From Streptomyces sp. NBC_01197 (lineage in GTDB: Bacteria; Actinomycetota; Actinomycetes; Streptomycetales; Streptomycetaceae), in contig NZ_CP108569.1 in NCBI RefSeq assembly GCF_036010505.1, positions 3,855,001 to 3,919,000 of the forward strand: 64,000 nt of DNA. The letters run 5' to 3'. Below the pieces are notes generated by a model. That model worked only from the letters and a program-made list of their open reading frames with translations. It did not search any database and was not told where the DNA came from. Positions within the stretch are counted from its first letter, which is position 1; each line of letters begins with the position of its first letter. A program made the position numbers and the translations under genes. This document shows positions 32,523 to 39,947 of the stretch, piece by piece.

Positions 32523-33035
32523 TCAGCCGACGGTGTGCGGAAGGACGGGTTCGAGGGCGTCCCAGCGGGAGACCTCGCACCCGTTCGTACGCCGGAACAT
32601 CGCGTCGACGGGCTGTCCCCGCCAGACCCCGGTGATGTGCGCGGTGGCCGGACCGCCGTACTGCATCGTGCACATCATGCCGGCGGGAACGGGCGCGAAC
32701 GGCGCCCGCCGCTCGGCGGCGAGCTGGTCCAGCCGGTCGCAGGCCTGCTGCGGCGAGGCGTGTGTCCCTCCGGCGGGGGAGCAGACCAGGCGATGGGTGC
32801 CGTCGGCGGCGGGGCTGCCGGAATCGGCGACGGTGATGGTGAGCCGGTCACGGACCCACGGACCGGGAAGCCGGTGGCCGGGGTGCGTTCCGGGGGCGGG
32901 GAGCGGGGTGGCGGCAGGGGCGGTGGTCGCGACAGGGCCCGCGGGGGCGGCGGTCGCGACGGGGGCGGCGGCCAGCGCGGAGAGACAGGCGACGGCGGGG
33001 AGAGCGAGGCGGCGAAGCATGACGTGACTCCTCAT
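32523..33035 (-). CDS. Subtilisin inhibitor (SSI) family secreted protein
   Basis: 170 residues: a signal peptide, a Pro/Ala/Thr-rich propeptide-like stretch and an SSI domain of about 95 residues. Four cysteines are in the SSI pattern (LVCSPAGG and QQACDRL; GMMCTMQYGG and NGCEVSRWD), giving two disulfides. By alignment with SSI (Cys-Pro-Met-Val) the reactive-site P1 would be Met in CTMQ. The TGVWRGQPVD segment matches SSI's DGVWQGK region. It inhibits extracellular serine proteases by tight binding. Two in-frame ATGs (33035 and 33020) each have their own AGGAG; I chose the first. Confidence 0.9.
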   Translation of the reverse strand: MRSHVMLRRLALPAVACLSALAAAPVATAAPAGPVATTAPAATPLPAPGTHPGHRLPGPWVRDRLTITVADSGSPAADGTHRLVCSPAGGTHASPQQACDRLDQLAAERRAPFAPVPAGMMCTMQYGGPATAHITGVWRGQPVDAMFRRTNGCEVSRWDALEPVLPHTVG

Positions 33036-33371
33036 GACGAAACTCCTCGGCAGAACGGACCAGCCGACCCGGGACATCAGCAGATCGGGAGATCAGCAGA
33101 TCCGGGACGTCCGCCGATCCGGGTCAACGGATAAGGACGGCGGATACGGATCGGCAGACGCGGGTCAGCGGATACGGGTCAGCGGTACGGCTCAGGGGCG
33201 GGTGCCCCTGCCTCCCTAACGCTCCTGCGCGCCGGGCGTTGCGCGACACGAACGACTTTGCTCTGCCACCCCACGGCCTAGTACCGTGGGGCGCGATTGG
33301 TGACGGCCCGCAAGGCTGTGTCATCATCTGCACGCACCACTTCGCGCTCGCGCGACTTGTGTCGGTGTGCT
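33036..33371. other. Repeat-containing region before tRNA-Ser(GCU)
   Basis: 336 bp without a gene. From 33077 to 33195 there are imperfect repeats of two kinds: ATCAGCAGATC(C)GGG, twice, and GCGGATACGGRTC, three times. At 33269-33291 a perfect 8-bp hairpin (CCCCACGG, loop CCTAGTA, CCGTGGGG) overlaps a possible promoter: TTTGCT (33257), 16-base gap, TAGTAC (33279), reading toward the tRNA 88 bp away. Confidence 0.45.
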
Positions 33372-33465
33372 GGAGGCGTCGCCTAGTCCGGTCTATGGCG
33401 CCGCACTGCTAATGCGGTTTGGGTTTTACGGCCCATCGAGGGTTCAAATCCCTCCGCCTCCGCCA
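33372..33465 (+). tRNA. tRNA-Ser (anticodon GCU), CCA encoded
   Basis: A class II tRNA with acceptor arms GGAGGCG and CGCCTCC, anticodon stem-loop CCGCA-CTGCTAA-TGCGG, a long variable arm and T-loop GGTTCAAATCC. The bases after the discriminator G (33463-33465) are CCA, unlike the other two serine tRNAs here. Confidence 0.97.
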
Positions 33466-33474
33466 GCTGGATCA

Positions 33475-33507
33475 CTGAAGCCCCGTCCACGATGGACGGG
33501 GCTTCAG
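33475..33507 (+). terminator. Terminator of tRNA-Ser(GCU)
   Basis: A perfect 15-bp stem (CTGAAGCCCCGTCCA with TGGACGGGGCTTCAG) around a 3-base loop, 9 bp after the tRNA. Confidence 0.85.
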
Positions 33508-33653
33508 TCGTCCCACGGCGGTGTCCGCAGGGGCACAGTAGGACGTGTCTTCGCAGCTCAGCAGGGATGCGGCCAATGGATTTCACCTGACGCCACAGGT
33601 CATGTAATGTTGTTCTCGCAACGCCGACGGGGCAGAAAAGCCCGGAACGCCAA

Positions 33654-33726
33654 GCACTCGTAGCTTAACGGATAGAGCATCTGACTACGGATCAGAAGGT
33701 TGCAGGTTCGAATCCTGCCGAGTGCA
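33654..33726 (+). tRNA. tRNA-Arg (anticodon ACG)
   Basis: 73 nt; acceptor arms GCACTCG and CGAGTGC, anticodon stem-loop TCTGA-CTACGGA-TCAGA, T-loop GGTTCGAATCC. CCA is not encoded. Its ACG anticodon is the wobble-A substrate of TadA, whose gene lies at 59903-60367. An integrase relic lies about 130 bp downstream. Confidence 0.97.
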
Positions 33727-33737
33727 CAGCAGGTCAC

Positions 33738-33767
33738 AGCCCCCGCCAGGGAAATCGGGCGGGGGCT
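33738..33767 (+). terminator. Terminator of tRNA-Arg(ACG)
   Basis: A 10-bp stem (AGCCCCCGCC with GGCGGGGGCT) followed by TTTG, 11 bp after the tRNA. Confidence 0.8.
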
Positions 33768-33859
33768 TTGTCGTACGTGCAAGCAGCGAAGTGCAGCAAC
33801 CGCACTGATCGCTGTCAGCCGGTACCACTCATGGCGTCGGACAGCTTGCCGATCGTTCC

Positions 33860-34045
33860 AGGGCAGCCCCAGCACCGCACCGCGGCGAGCCCGAGGGTCC
33901 GCACAGCACTGGCAGGTGGCGCCCAGCTGGTCAGCCACTCGCGCACGTCCCGGACGCTGAGTTTGTCGAGCCGCCGCTTCGCGCCGAGGTGAGGGGCGAT
34001 GTAGAGCCGCACGGACCCCCTCGTACGAGACGTACGACAGCGGAG
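33860..34045 (-). pseudogene. Frameshifted tyrosine-recombinase (integrase) fragment
   Basis: Three stretches in two reading frames read as the N-terminal part of a pSAM2/actinomycete-type integrase: LSYVSYEGV (about 34014-34040), then LYIAPHLGAKRRLDKLSVRD and VREWL in a shifted frame (to about 33925), then TCQCCADPRARRGAVLG back in the first frame (about 33867-33920). The CQCC block is characteristic of these integrases. The catalytic C-terminal domain (Arg-His-Arg-Tyr) is missing. The fragment points its lost 3' end toward tRNA-Arg(ACG), the arrangement of elements integrated at a tRNA 3' end, so it is probably a remnant of such an element. Confidence 0.68.
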
Positions 34046-34100
34046 TCAGGTGGGCGCGCACCGGCGCAGCCCGCGCGGAGCGCCGCAAATCGGACTTGTG

Positions 34101-34460
34101 TCAACCGAGCTCGGGACTGCCCTCGCGGTAGATCTTTGCCGACGCGATCCGCCGGTCGTGGAGCAGGTAGAAAGCGGCGATGGAGAAGGTCTGCTCGTCG
34201 CCCTGGAACGTCAGTGTCTCGGTCATCCGGCAGGCAGCTTCGCTGCCCTCGGTGACAAGGTTCTGCACGGTCAGCGTGGGAAGCAGTCCCTCCATGGCGT
34301 CACGGAAGAATTCGGCGAGCGCGGCACGGCCTCGCACAGTCGTCGTCCCGGTCACCCATAGGGCATCTTCGGTGAAGCCTGCCAGGAGAGCATCGAGGTC
34401 GCGGGCGTTGAAGGCTCGCAGGTGCTCTCGGATCACCCCAGCTGTGTCTGTCGTCGTCAC
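34101..34460 (-). CDS. NTF2-like / SnoaL-like small protein
   Basis: 119 residues in the cone-shaped NTF2-like fold: IREHLRAFNARDLDALLAGF at the N-terminus, then TEDALWVTGTTTVRGRAALA, and a C-terminal sheet (FYLLHDRRIASAKIYREGSP). Members include ketosteroid isomerases, polyketide cyclases and many proteins of unknown substrate; nothing here identifies a ligand. The GTG at 34460 starts where family members do; a GTG at 34493 is the alternative. It sits beside the integrase relic and may be leftover cargo. Confidence 0.8.
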   Translation of the reverse strand: MTTTDTAGVIREHLRAFNARDLDALLAGFTEDALWVTGTTTVRGRAALAEFFRDAMEGLLPTLTVQNLVTEGSEAACRMTETLTFQGDEQTFSIAAFYLLHDRRIASAKIYREGSPELG

Positions 34461-34611
34461 ACTCGGAGTGTCGCAGGCGGCAGCTTTCAGCACAGCGGCC
34501 GCCCGGCCGCTGTGGAGCCGGGGGTTCCTGTCGCCTATCGAGTGAACTTGCCTTGAGTCGGGGGGAGTTGCATATGCCTGCGGCTACGTTCCGGGGCGGA
34601 GGTGGTGCTCG

Positions 34612-35556
34612 ATGCGCGAGCAGGACACGCCGGAGGACGAGCCGGTGGCCCACGGCCGGGACGCGGTCGACGTCAGCGACTTCGTGTACGCGGCGACAGA
34701 CGCGCGGGTGCGGCGGCTGACGTTGCCCGACGGGGCGCACTGGTTTCCGGCGGTGGACGTCGCAAGGAACCTTGGGTACACGAACACCCGGCAGGCCCTG
34801 CTGTGGCATGTCTCCCCGGACTGCCGACAGAGCCTCGGCGATCTCGCCAGAGGTGTCTACGGGGCAGACGCTTCGCGCAGAATTGCTGGTCACGGCCTCA
34901 AGAAGTCCATGAAGATGGTGTCGCTCGCCGGACTTGTCCAACTCGTCAACGGCTGTACGAAGCACGAGTGCGCGCCGTTCAGGAGATGGGTGGCCGACGT
35001 GGTGGCCACGGTGCAGCGTGATGGTGCGTACGAACTCGTTCCGGCCCCCGTCCAGCCCGACGGTCTGCGTGCCGCCTACGTCATGCCGGAGGAAATCGTC
35101 GACGCGATCGTGCGGTTGGAGGAGCGGAGTATCCGGGCTGAGGAGGCGTGTGCGGTCAGGGAGGCGGAGCGTCATCTGCTCCTGCGCGAGGCCAATCGGG
35201 GGCAGGATCTGCTGGCCCAGGCCTTCCACCGGATCGCCGATTCGCTGGACCGGCTTGCCGAGCGGGCGCAGCCGGGTGGCTTCGCGGCTGCCGCCTCGGC
35301 CGGCACGCCTCAGGAGCTGCTCGCGTGCTGGCAGGACAGGGATCTGGTCATCACCGAGGACATCCGTACGGTCGCGGCCGTGCTGGCGCCCGGTCTCGTT
35401 CAGGGCGCTGCTCGGTGCAGCGCCGAGGAGATCGCCACGCGTACTGGTCTGTCCCCCGCCCGGGTCCAGGACTGTGTCCGGCATCTGCTGCGGCGCGGAT
35501 GCATACGGCAGTCGGGGTGCGCTCCGGACGGTTCGCCGGTCTACGTCCTCGCCTGA
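34612..35556 (+). CDS. BRO-N domain protein (phage antirepressor-like)
   Basis: 314 residues. A BRO-N domain (about 25-130) shows HWFPAVDVARNLGYTNTRQA, LLWHVSPDC and MKMVSLAGLVQLVNGCTKHE. A middle coiled-coil region (about 165-225) is rich in Glu/Arg/Leu. The C-terminal part (about 255-314) looks like a winged helix (CSAEEIATRTGLSPARVQDC). BRO-N proteins are common in phages and in Streptomyces chromosomes as DNA-binding proteins of unclear role. GGAGGTGG precedes the ATG. The position near the integrase relic and tRNA-Arg supports a mobile origin. Confidence 0.86.
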   Translation: MREQDTPEDEPVAHGRDAVDVSDFVYAATDARVRRLTLPDGAHWFPAVDVARNLGYTNTRQALLWHVSPDCRQSLGDLARGVYGADASRRIAGHGLKKSMKMVSLAGLVQLVNGCTKHECAPFRRWVADVVATVQRDGAYELVPAPVQPDGLRAAYVMPEEIVDAIVRLEERSIRAEEACAVREAERHLLLREANRGQDLLAQAFHRIADSLDRLAERAQPGGFAAAASAGTPQELLACWQDRDLVITEDIRTVAAVLAPGLVQGAARCSAEEIATRTGLSPARVQDCVRHLLRRGCIRQSGCAPDGSPVYVLA

Positions 35557-35690
35557 GGTGTGCGAGTGAGGTGTGCGTGCCGCCTCAGCGCCGGGTGAGG
35601 GGCCACTGTCAGTGGTGGGTGTCATGCTGCGAGTGACGCGGATTCGCCGTCCGTGCGCCGGTGGGATCAGGGGAGGGGGGTGCGGGAGCT

Positions 35691-36563
35691 ATGTGGCGTT
35701 CCGGTGGGCTGCGGTGGGGGGACGAGGGCCCCCGGCTTGTGTGGGAGGGGCGGGCGCGGGCCAGTCCGCTTGTGTACGGGACGGACGTCGGCTTCCAGGT
35801 CGAGGTGTCGGGGGAGCGTACGTGTGTGGGGGCGCGGGGTCATGCCTGCCCGGTGCGGGCACGGGTGTCGGGGCGCGGTACGCAGGCGCGCTGCGCGGAG
35901 TGCGCCCGGCTCGACCGGGCGCACTCGGTGGCGGCCGACACGATCGCCGACGATCCCCGGGTCTACCGCGTCTACCTCGCCTGGTTCGGGGCCGGGATGG
36001 TCAAGGTGGGGATCACGGCGGAGGAGCGAGGCCCGGCGCGGCTGAGAGAGCAGGGGGCGGTGGCTTTCAGCTGGCTGGGGCGGGGGCCGTTGATGGCGGC
36101 ACGGCGGACCGAGGAGCTGTTGCGTACGGCGCTGGGTGTGCCGGACCGGATTCCGTACGCGGACAAGCGGGCGGTACGGGCCCGGCTGCCCGGTCGGGGG
36201 GAGCGTGCGGCCGAGGTACGGGCGGTGCACGCCCAGGCAGTCGCGCTGTCCGGCTGGCCGGATTCGCTGGAGCGGCTGGAGTGCGAAGTGGCCGATCACG
36301 GGGAGGTGTTCGGGCTGGCGGGACTCGGTGACCCTTCGGGGGCGGTGAGCGAGTTGGTGGCGGGCGGGACCGTAGCCGGTCGACTGGTGGCTGCCGCAGG
36401 GCCTGACCTGCATCTCGCCGGGGACGACGGTGCGGTGATCGTCCTCGATACGCGGCTGATGGCCGGCTGGGGGCTGACGAGTGCGGAACCCGGTGCGGGG
36501 GTGACGGTGCCGGTGCGAGCGGCCCCGGCGGAACCGGAGGTGGAGCAGCCTGGGTTGTTCTGA
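35691..36563 (+). CDS. DUF2797 family protein
   Basis: 290 residues. A zinc-ribbon-like cysteine set (CVGARGHACPVRA and TQARCAECARLDRA, about 43-80) precedes the DUF2797 core: VYRVYLAWFGAGMVKVGITA, REQGAVAFSWLGRGPLMAAR and RTALGVPDRIPYADKRAVRA. The core resembles a GIY-YIG-like arrangement (VYLAWF...KVGIT), but no activity is established for this family. The ATG at 35691 with GGGAG is chosen over a GTG at 35661. It is separated by 134 bp from the BRO gene. Confidence 0.86.
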   Translation: MWRSGGLRWGDEGPRLVWEGRARASPLVYGTDVGFQVEVSGERTCVGARGHACPVRARVSGRGTQARCAECARLDRAHSVAADTIADDPRVYRVYLAWFGAGMVKVGITAEERGPARLREQGAVAFSWLGRGPLMAARRTEELLRTALGVPDRIPYADKRAVRARLPGRGERAAEVRAVHAQAVALSGWPDSLERLECEVADHGEVFGLAGLGDPSGAVSELVAGGTVAGRLVAAAGPDLHLAGDDGAVIVLDTRLMAGWGLTSAEPGAGVTVPVRAAPAEPEVEQPGLF

Positions 36564-36674
36564 GAGTGGGGCGCGGTGAGTGGTGAGGGGGTGGTATGGC
36601 CTGATCTCGGGCTGGTTATGTGGTGGCCCGGCTTGGCTTGGGTAGACTCGGGCTGGTTTGGGTCGGCCGCTTGG

Positions 36675-37208
36675 TCAGGGCGCTGTCAGTGCCTTCAGCG
36701 CTGCCCTGAGCTGCGTCGCGAGTTCCGGGTCCGTGATCTCGCCTGTGTCCCGGTCGAGCCTGGCGCCGATGGTTCCGACCATCAGGCAGGCCTCATCGAT
36801 CACGCTGCCGGTCATCATCCGCAGGGTTTCGCGCAGTTGGGTGTTGGCGTAGTCGCCGCCCGTCGGGCTGGGTGACGCGGTGATCACACCAACCCTGCGG
36901 TCGATGAACTCGCCGCTGCTGACCAGCCAGTCCAGGGCGTTCTTCAGTACGCCGGGCACACCGTGCGCGTACTCGGGGCTCACGATCAGCACCGCGTCCG
37001 CCTCGGCCACGGACTTCCGCAGGGCCGTCACCTGGGCCGGGGGCACGGCGCCCTCGCCGTCGAGATCCGGGTTGAAGTGCGGCAGCCCGCCGATCTCGGC
37101 CGGCGTGACGGCCGTCCCTTCGGCCGTGGCCAGGGCCACGGCCGCACGTAGCAGGGCGCCGTTGGTCGAACGGGCGCGCAGGCTGCCCGACAGGGTGAGG
37201 ATCCGCAT
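36675..37208 (-). CDS. NADPH-dependent FMN reductase
   Basis: 177 residues with a flavodoxin-like fold: MRILTLSGSLRARSTNGALL (phosphate-binding loop), DAVLIVSPEYAHGVPGVLKN (flavin-contact motif) and SPTGGDYANTQLRETLRMM. It transfers electrons from NAD(P)H to FMN or a quinone-like acceptor. The start at 37208 is set by homology; frames extending upstream run through the repeat-containing intergenic region. It is divergent from the two-component operon at 37568. Confidence 0.9.
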   Translation of the reverse strand: MRILTLSGSLRARSTNGALLRAAVALATAEGTAVTPAEIGGLPHFNPDLDGEGAVPPAQVTALRKSVAEADAVLIVSPEYAHGVPGVLKNALDWLVSSGEFIDRRVGVITASPSPTGGDYANTQLRETLRMMTGSVIDEACLMVGTIGARLDRDTGEITDPELATQLRAALKALTAP

Positions 37209-37567
37209 GTGGCGACCGTACGTCAGCCGGCCCGGGCGACCGTACGTCAGTCCCGGCGACCGTACGTCGGCCCGGGCGGACGGGCAGCGCGAGCTGTTGC
37301 AGCAGCGGGCGTTGGGGCAGCTCCGGTCCGGATGGGGCAGTCCTGGCCCGGAGGGGGCAGCGGCCCGGACGGGGCAGCCCTGGCCGGCTGAGGGGCCCCC
37401 ACCCCGGTGGGAAAGCCCCACCCCGGCGGGACAGCCCCGGCTGGGAGGCGGAGTGTCCCGGCCCGGCGGGGTGTGCCGGGCAGAGCCGTCTTCGGTGGCG
37501 GCGGTTTCTCAGGAATTTCACAGGTTGGGGAAAGAGGGCTCTCAGAGGTCGCTCGGAGGCTGGGCCC
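37209..37567. other. Divergent regulatory region with direct repeats
   Basis: 359 bp between the FMN reductase (minus) and the response regulator (plus). It holds three near-identical 15-bp repeats close to the reductase start (listed separately) and GC-rich imperfect repeats of GGCCCGGANGGGGCAGC near 37340-37385. The final 60 bp before the regulator are less GC-rich. No gene is seen. Confidence 0.5.
37212..37270. repeat. Three direct repeats of GCGACCGTACGTCAG
   Basis: Copies at 37212-37226, 37236-37250 and 37256-37270 (the last with one change) start 24 and 20 bp apart, immediately upstream of the FMN reductase ATG. Each contains the palindrome CGTACG. They look like multiple binding sites for a regulator. 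Confidence 0.75.
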
Positions 37568-38305
37568 ATGACTACGACCTCGCCCCAGGGGCGTACCGAA
37601 ATGTGCAGGCGCGACGGCAGCGCGGTGCGCGTTCTCGTCGTGGACGACGAGGCCTCGCTCGCGGAGCTGCTCTCCATGGCGCTGCGCTATGAGGGCTGGC
37701 AGGTCCGCAGTGCCGGTGACGGGGCCGGAGCCGTGCGGGCCGCGCGGGAGTTCCGGCCCGATGCCGTGGTGCTCGATGTGATGCTCCCCGACATGGACGG
37801 TATCGCCGTGCTCGGCCGGATGCGCCGCGAGCTGCCCGATGTGCCGGTGCTCTTCCTGACCGCCAAGGACGCCGTGGAGGACCGGATCGCGGGCCTGACG
37901 GCGGGCGGTGACGACTACGTGACCAAGCCGTTCAGCCTGGAGGAGGTCGTGGCCAGACTGCGCGGGCTGATCCGCCGCTCGGGTACGGGCGCTCAGCGCA
38001 GCGAGTCGACACTCGCCGTCGGTGATCTGACCCTCGACGAGGACAGCCACGACGTCACCAGGGGCGGAACCAACATCCATCTGACCGCGACCGAGTTCGA
38101 GCTGCTGCGCTTCCTGATGCGTAACCCGCGCCGGGTGCTCTCCAAGGCACAGATCCTCGACCGGGTGTGGTCGTACGACTTCGGCGGCCAGGCCAACGTG
38201 GTCGAGCTCTACATCTCGTACCTGCGGCGCAAGATCGACGCGGGGCGTTCGCCGATGATCCACACCCGGCGCGGGGCCGGATATCTGATCAAGCCCGGGG
38301 AGTGA
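37568..38305 (+). CDS. OmpR-family response regulator
   Basis: 245 residues. The receiver (about 20-135) has the acidic pair VVDDE, phospho-acceptor Asp70 in VVLDVMLPD, Thr98 and Lys120 in YVTKPFS. The winged-helix output domain (about 148-243) has LTATEFELLRFLMRNP and HTRRGAGYLIKPGE. GGAGG upstream sets the start. It is followed after 3 bp by its sensor kinase, and then by two glycosyltransferase genes, so the system may control envelope glycosylation. Confidence 0.95.
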   Translation: MTTTSPQGRTEMCRRDGSAVRVLVVDDEASLAELLSMALRYEGWQVRSAGDGAGAVRAAREFRPDAVVLDVMLPDMDGIAVLGRMRRELPDVPVLFLTAKDAVEDRIAGLTAGGDDYVTKPFSLEEVVARLRGLIRRSGTGAQRSESTLAVGDLTLDEDSHDVTRGGTNIHLTATEFELLRFLMRNPRRVLSKAQILDRVWSYDFGGQANVVELYISYLRRKIDAGRSPMIHTRRGAGYLIKPGE

Positions 38306-38308
38306 CCG

Positions 38309-39907
38309 GTGTCGGTGCGGCGGCGCTGGTCGCTGCGTACCCGGCTCGTCGTCTCGGCCGTGGCACTGATCGCCGTGGTGGTGGCCGTGATCGGTACGGT
38401 CACCACCATCGCCATGCACTCCAATCTGGAGCGGCAGCTCGACAAGCAGCTGGTGGCGGCGGCCCAGCGGCCCGACCACGACCCGATGGGCGGCGACCGT
38501 TCCATCGTCCAGCAGCCCGGGCTGCCGATCGGGACCGTCGGCGGGCGCACCGCCGTCGGCGGTGACGGCCTGGTCGACGGGGTGAAGAGCGTCGCCACAC
38601 CGGGCGCCCGGCCCGACAGCTCGCCACTCGGCGACGACCAGCTCGGCGCACTGGAATCGGTGCCCAGGGACGGGTATCCGCACACCGTCTCCCTCCCCGG
38701 CCTCGGGGACTTCCGGGCGATCTCCTCCAGCAGCGGCACGTTTGTGCTCGGCTTTCCGCTGACCGGTGTCCAGTCCACCGTCACCACTCTGATCGTGGTC
38801 GAGGTCTGTGTCACGGCGGCCGGGCTGCTCGCGGCCGCCATCACGGGGACCGCGCTGGTCGGGGTGGCGCTGCGTCCGCTCAGACGGGTCGCGGCGACCG
38901 CGACCCGGGTCTCCGAACTCCCGCTGCACAGCGGCGAGGTGGCCCCGCTGGAACGGGTCCCCGACGCCGAGGCCGATCCGCGGACCGAGGTCGGGCAGGT
39001 CGGCGCGGCGCTCAACCGGATGCTGGGCCATGTGGGTTCGGCGCTGGCCGCCCGGCAGGAGAGCGAGACGCGGGTACGGCAGTTCGTGGCCGACGCCAGT
39101 CATGAGCTGCGGACCCCGCTGGCCTCCATCCGCGGCTATGCCGAGCTCACCCGGCGCGGCGGCGAGGAGACCGGCCCGGACACCCGGCACGCGCTGGGCC
39201 GCATCGAGTCCGAGGCCCGGCGGATGACCGGTCTGGTGGAGGATCTGCTGTTGCTCGCACGACTGGATGCGGGACGCCCGCTCACGTACCAGAGCACTGA
39301 TCTGTCACCGCTCACGTACGAGAGCACCGATCTCTCCCCGCTCGTGGTCGACGCGGTGAGTGATGCGCGCGCGGCGGGCCAGGATCACACCTGGCGGCTC
39401 GAACTGCCCGACGACCCCGCCCTGGTGCCGGCCGACGGGGCCCGCATCCAGCAGGTCCTGGTGAACCTGCTCGCCAACGCCCGTACGCACACCCCGCCCG
39501 GCACCACCGTCACCGCACGGGTGAGGCGGGACGGGGGCTGGGTGGTGGTGGAGGTGCTGGACGACGGCCCGGGTATTCCGGCCGAGTTGCTGCCGTACGT
39601 CTTCGAACGGTTCGCCCGCGGGGACGCCTCACGGTCGCGGCATGCCGGTTCGACCGGGCTCGGGCTCGCGATCGTGCAGGCGGTCGTGGTGGGGCACGGC
39701 GGGACGGTGACCGTACGGAGCGCGCCGGGCCGCACGGAGTTCGTGGTCAGGCTGCCGGGGGTGGCGGCGGTTGCGGGGCATCCGGGGCCGTCGGGAGTTC
39801 TGGGGCACCCGGGGGATCCGGCGGTCCCGGTAGTACCCACGGCTCCGGCCGCCCCCACGGCTCGCCCCACCCCGCACCCCCCGACTCACAGCTCCACCAC
39901 AGGCTGA
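38309..39907 (+). CDS. Sensor histidine kinase
   Basis: 532 residues from a GTG behind GGGGAG. Two membrane helices (about 12-35 and 158-185) flank an extracellular sensor of about 120 residues. A HAMP region follows, then HisKA with His265 in ASHELRTPLASIRGYAEL, and a HATPase domain with N-box NLLANARTHTPPG and G1 DDGPGIPAELLPY. A 10-residue tandem duplication (PLTYQSTDLS/PLTYESTDLS) sits between HisKA and HATPase. The Pro/Ala-rich C-terminus is disordered. It is the cognate partner of the regulator at 37568. Confidence 0.94.
   Translation: MSVRRRWSLRTRLVVSAVALIAVVVAVIGTVTTIAMHSNLERQLDKQLVAAAQRPDHDPMGGDRSIVQQPGLPIGTVGGRTAVGGDGLVDGVKSVATPGARPDSSPLGDDQLGALESVPRDGYPHTVSLPGLGDFRAISSSSGTFVLGFPLTGVQSTVTTLIVVEVCVTAAGLLAAAITGTALVGVALRPLRRVAATATRVSELPLHSGEVAPLERVPDAEADPRTEVGQVGAALNRMLGHVGSALAARQESETRVRQFVADASHELRTPLASIRGYAELTRRGGEETGPDTRHALGRIESEARRMTGLVEDLLLLARLDAGRPLTYQSTDLSPLTYESTDLSPLVVDAVSDARAAGQDHTWRLELPDDPALVPADGARIQQVLVNLLANARTHTPPGTTVTARVRRDGGWVVVEVLDDGPGIPAELLPYVFERFARGDASRSRHAGSTGLGLAIVQAVVVGHGGTVTVRSAPGRTEFVVRLPGVAAVAGHPGPSGVLGHPGDPAVPVVPTAPAAPTARPTPHPPTHSSTTG
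39278..39337 (+). repeat. 30-bp in-frame tandem duplication in the kinase
   Basis: Units 39278-39307 and 39308-39337 begin CCGCTCACGTAC and differ at a few bases, encoding PLTYQSTDLS and PLTYESTDLS in the linker between the dimerisation and ATPase domains. Confidence 0.85.
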
Positions 39908-39947
39908 CCACACAGGGGTGACAGCGCCGCTGGCGAGTGTCGTCGGT

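Noticed and set aside
34300-35625. 441-residue minus-strand frame over the BRO gene
   Set aside because: Antisense to the BRO-N protein, whose domain is recognisable. Composition is typical of a shadow frame.
37212-37270. CRISPR-like spaced repeats
   Set aside because: Only three 15-bp units with 9-bp and 5-bp spacers, no cas genes. Better explained as regulator sites.
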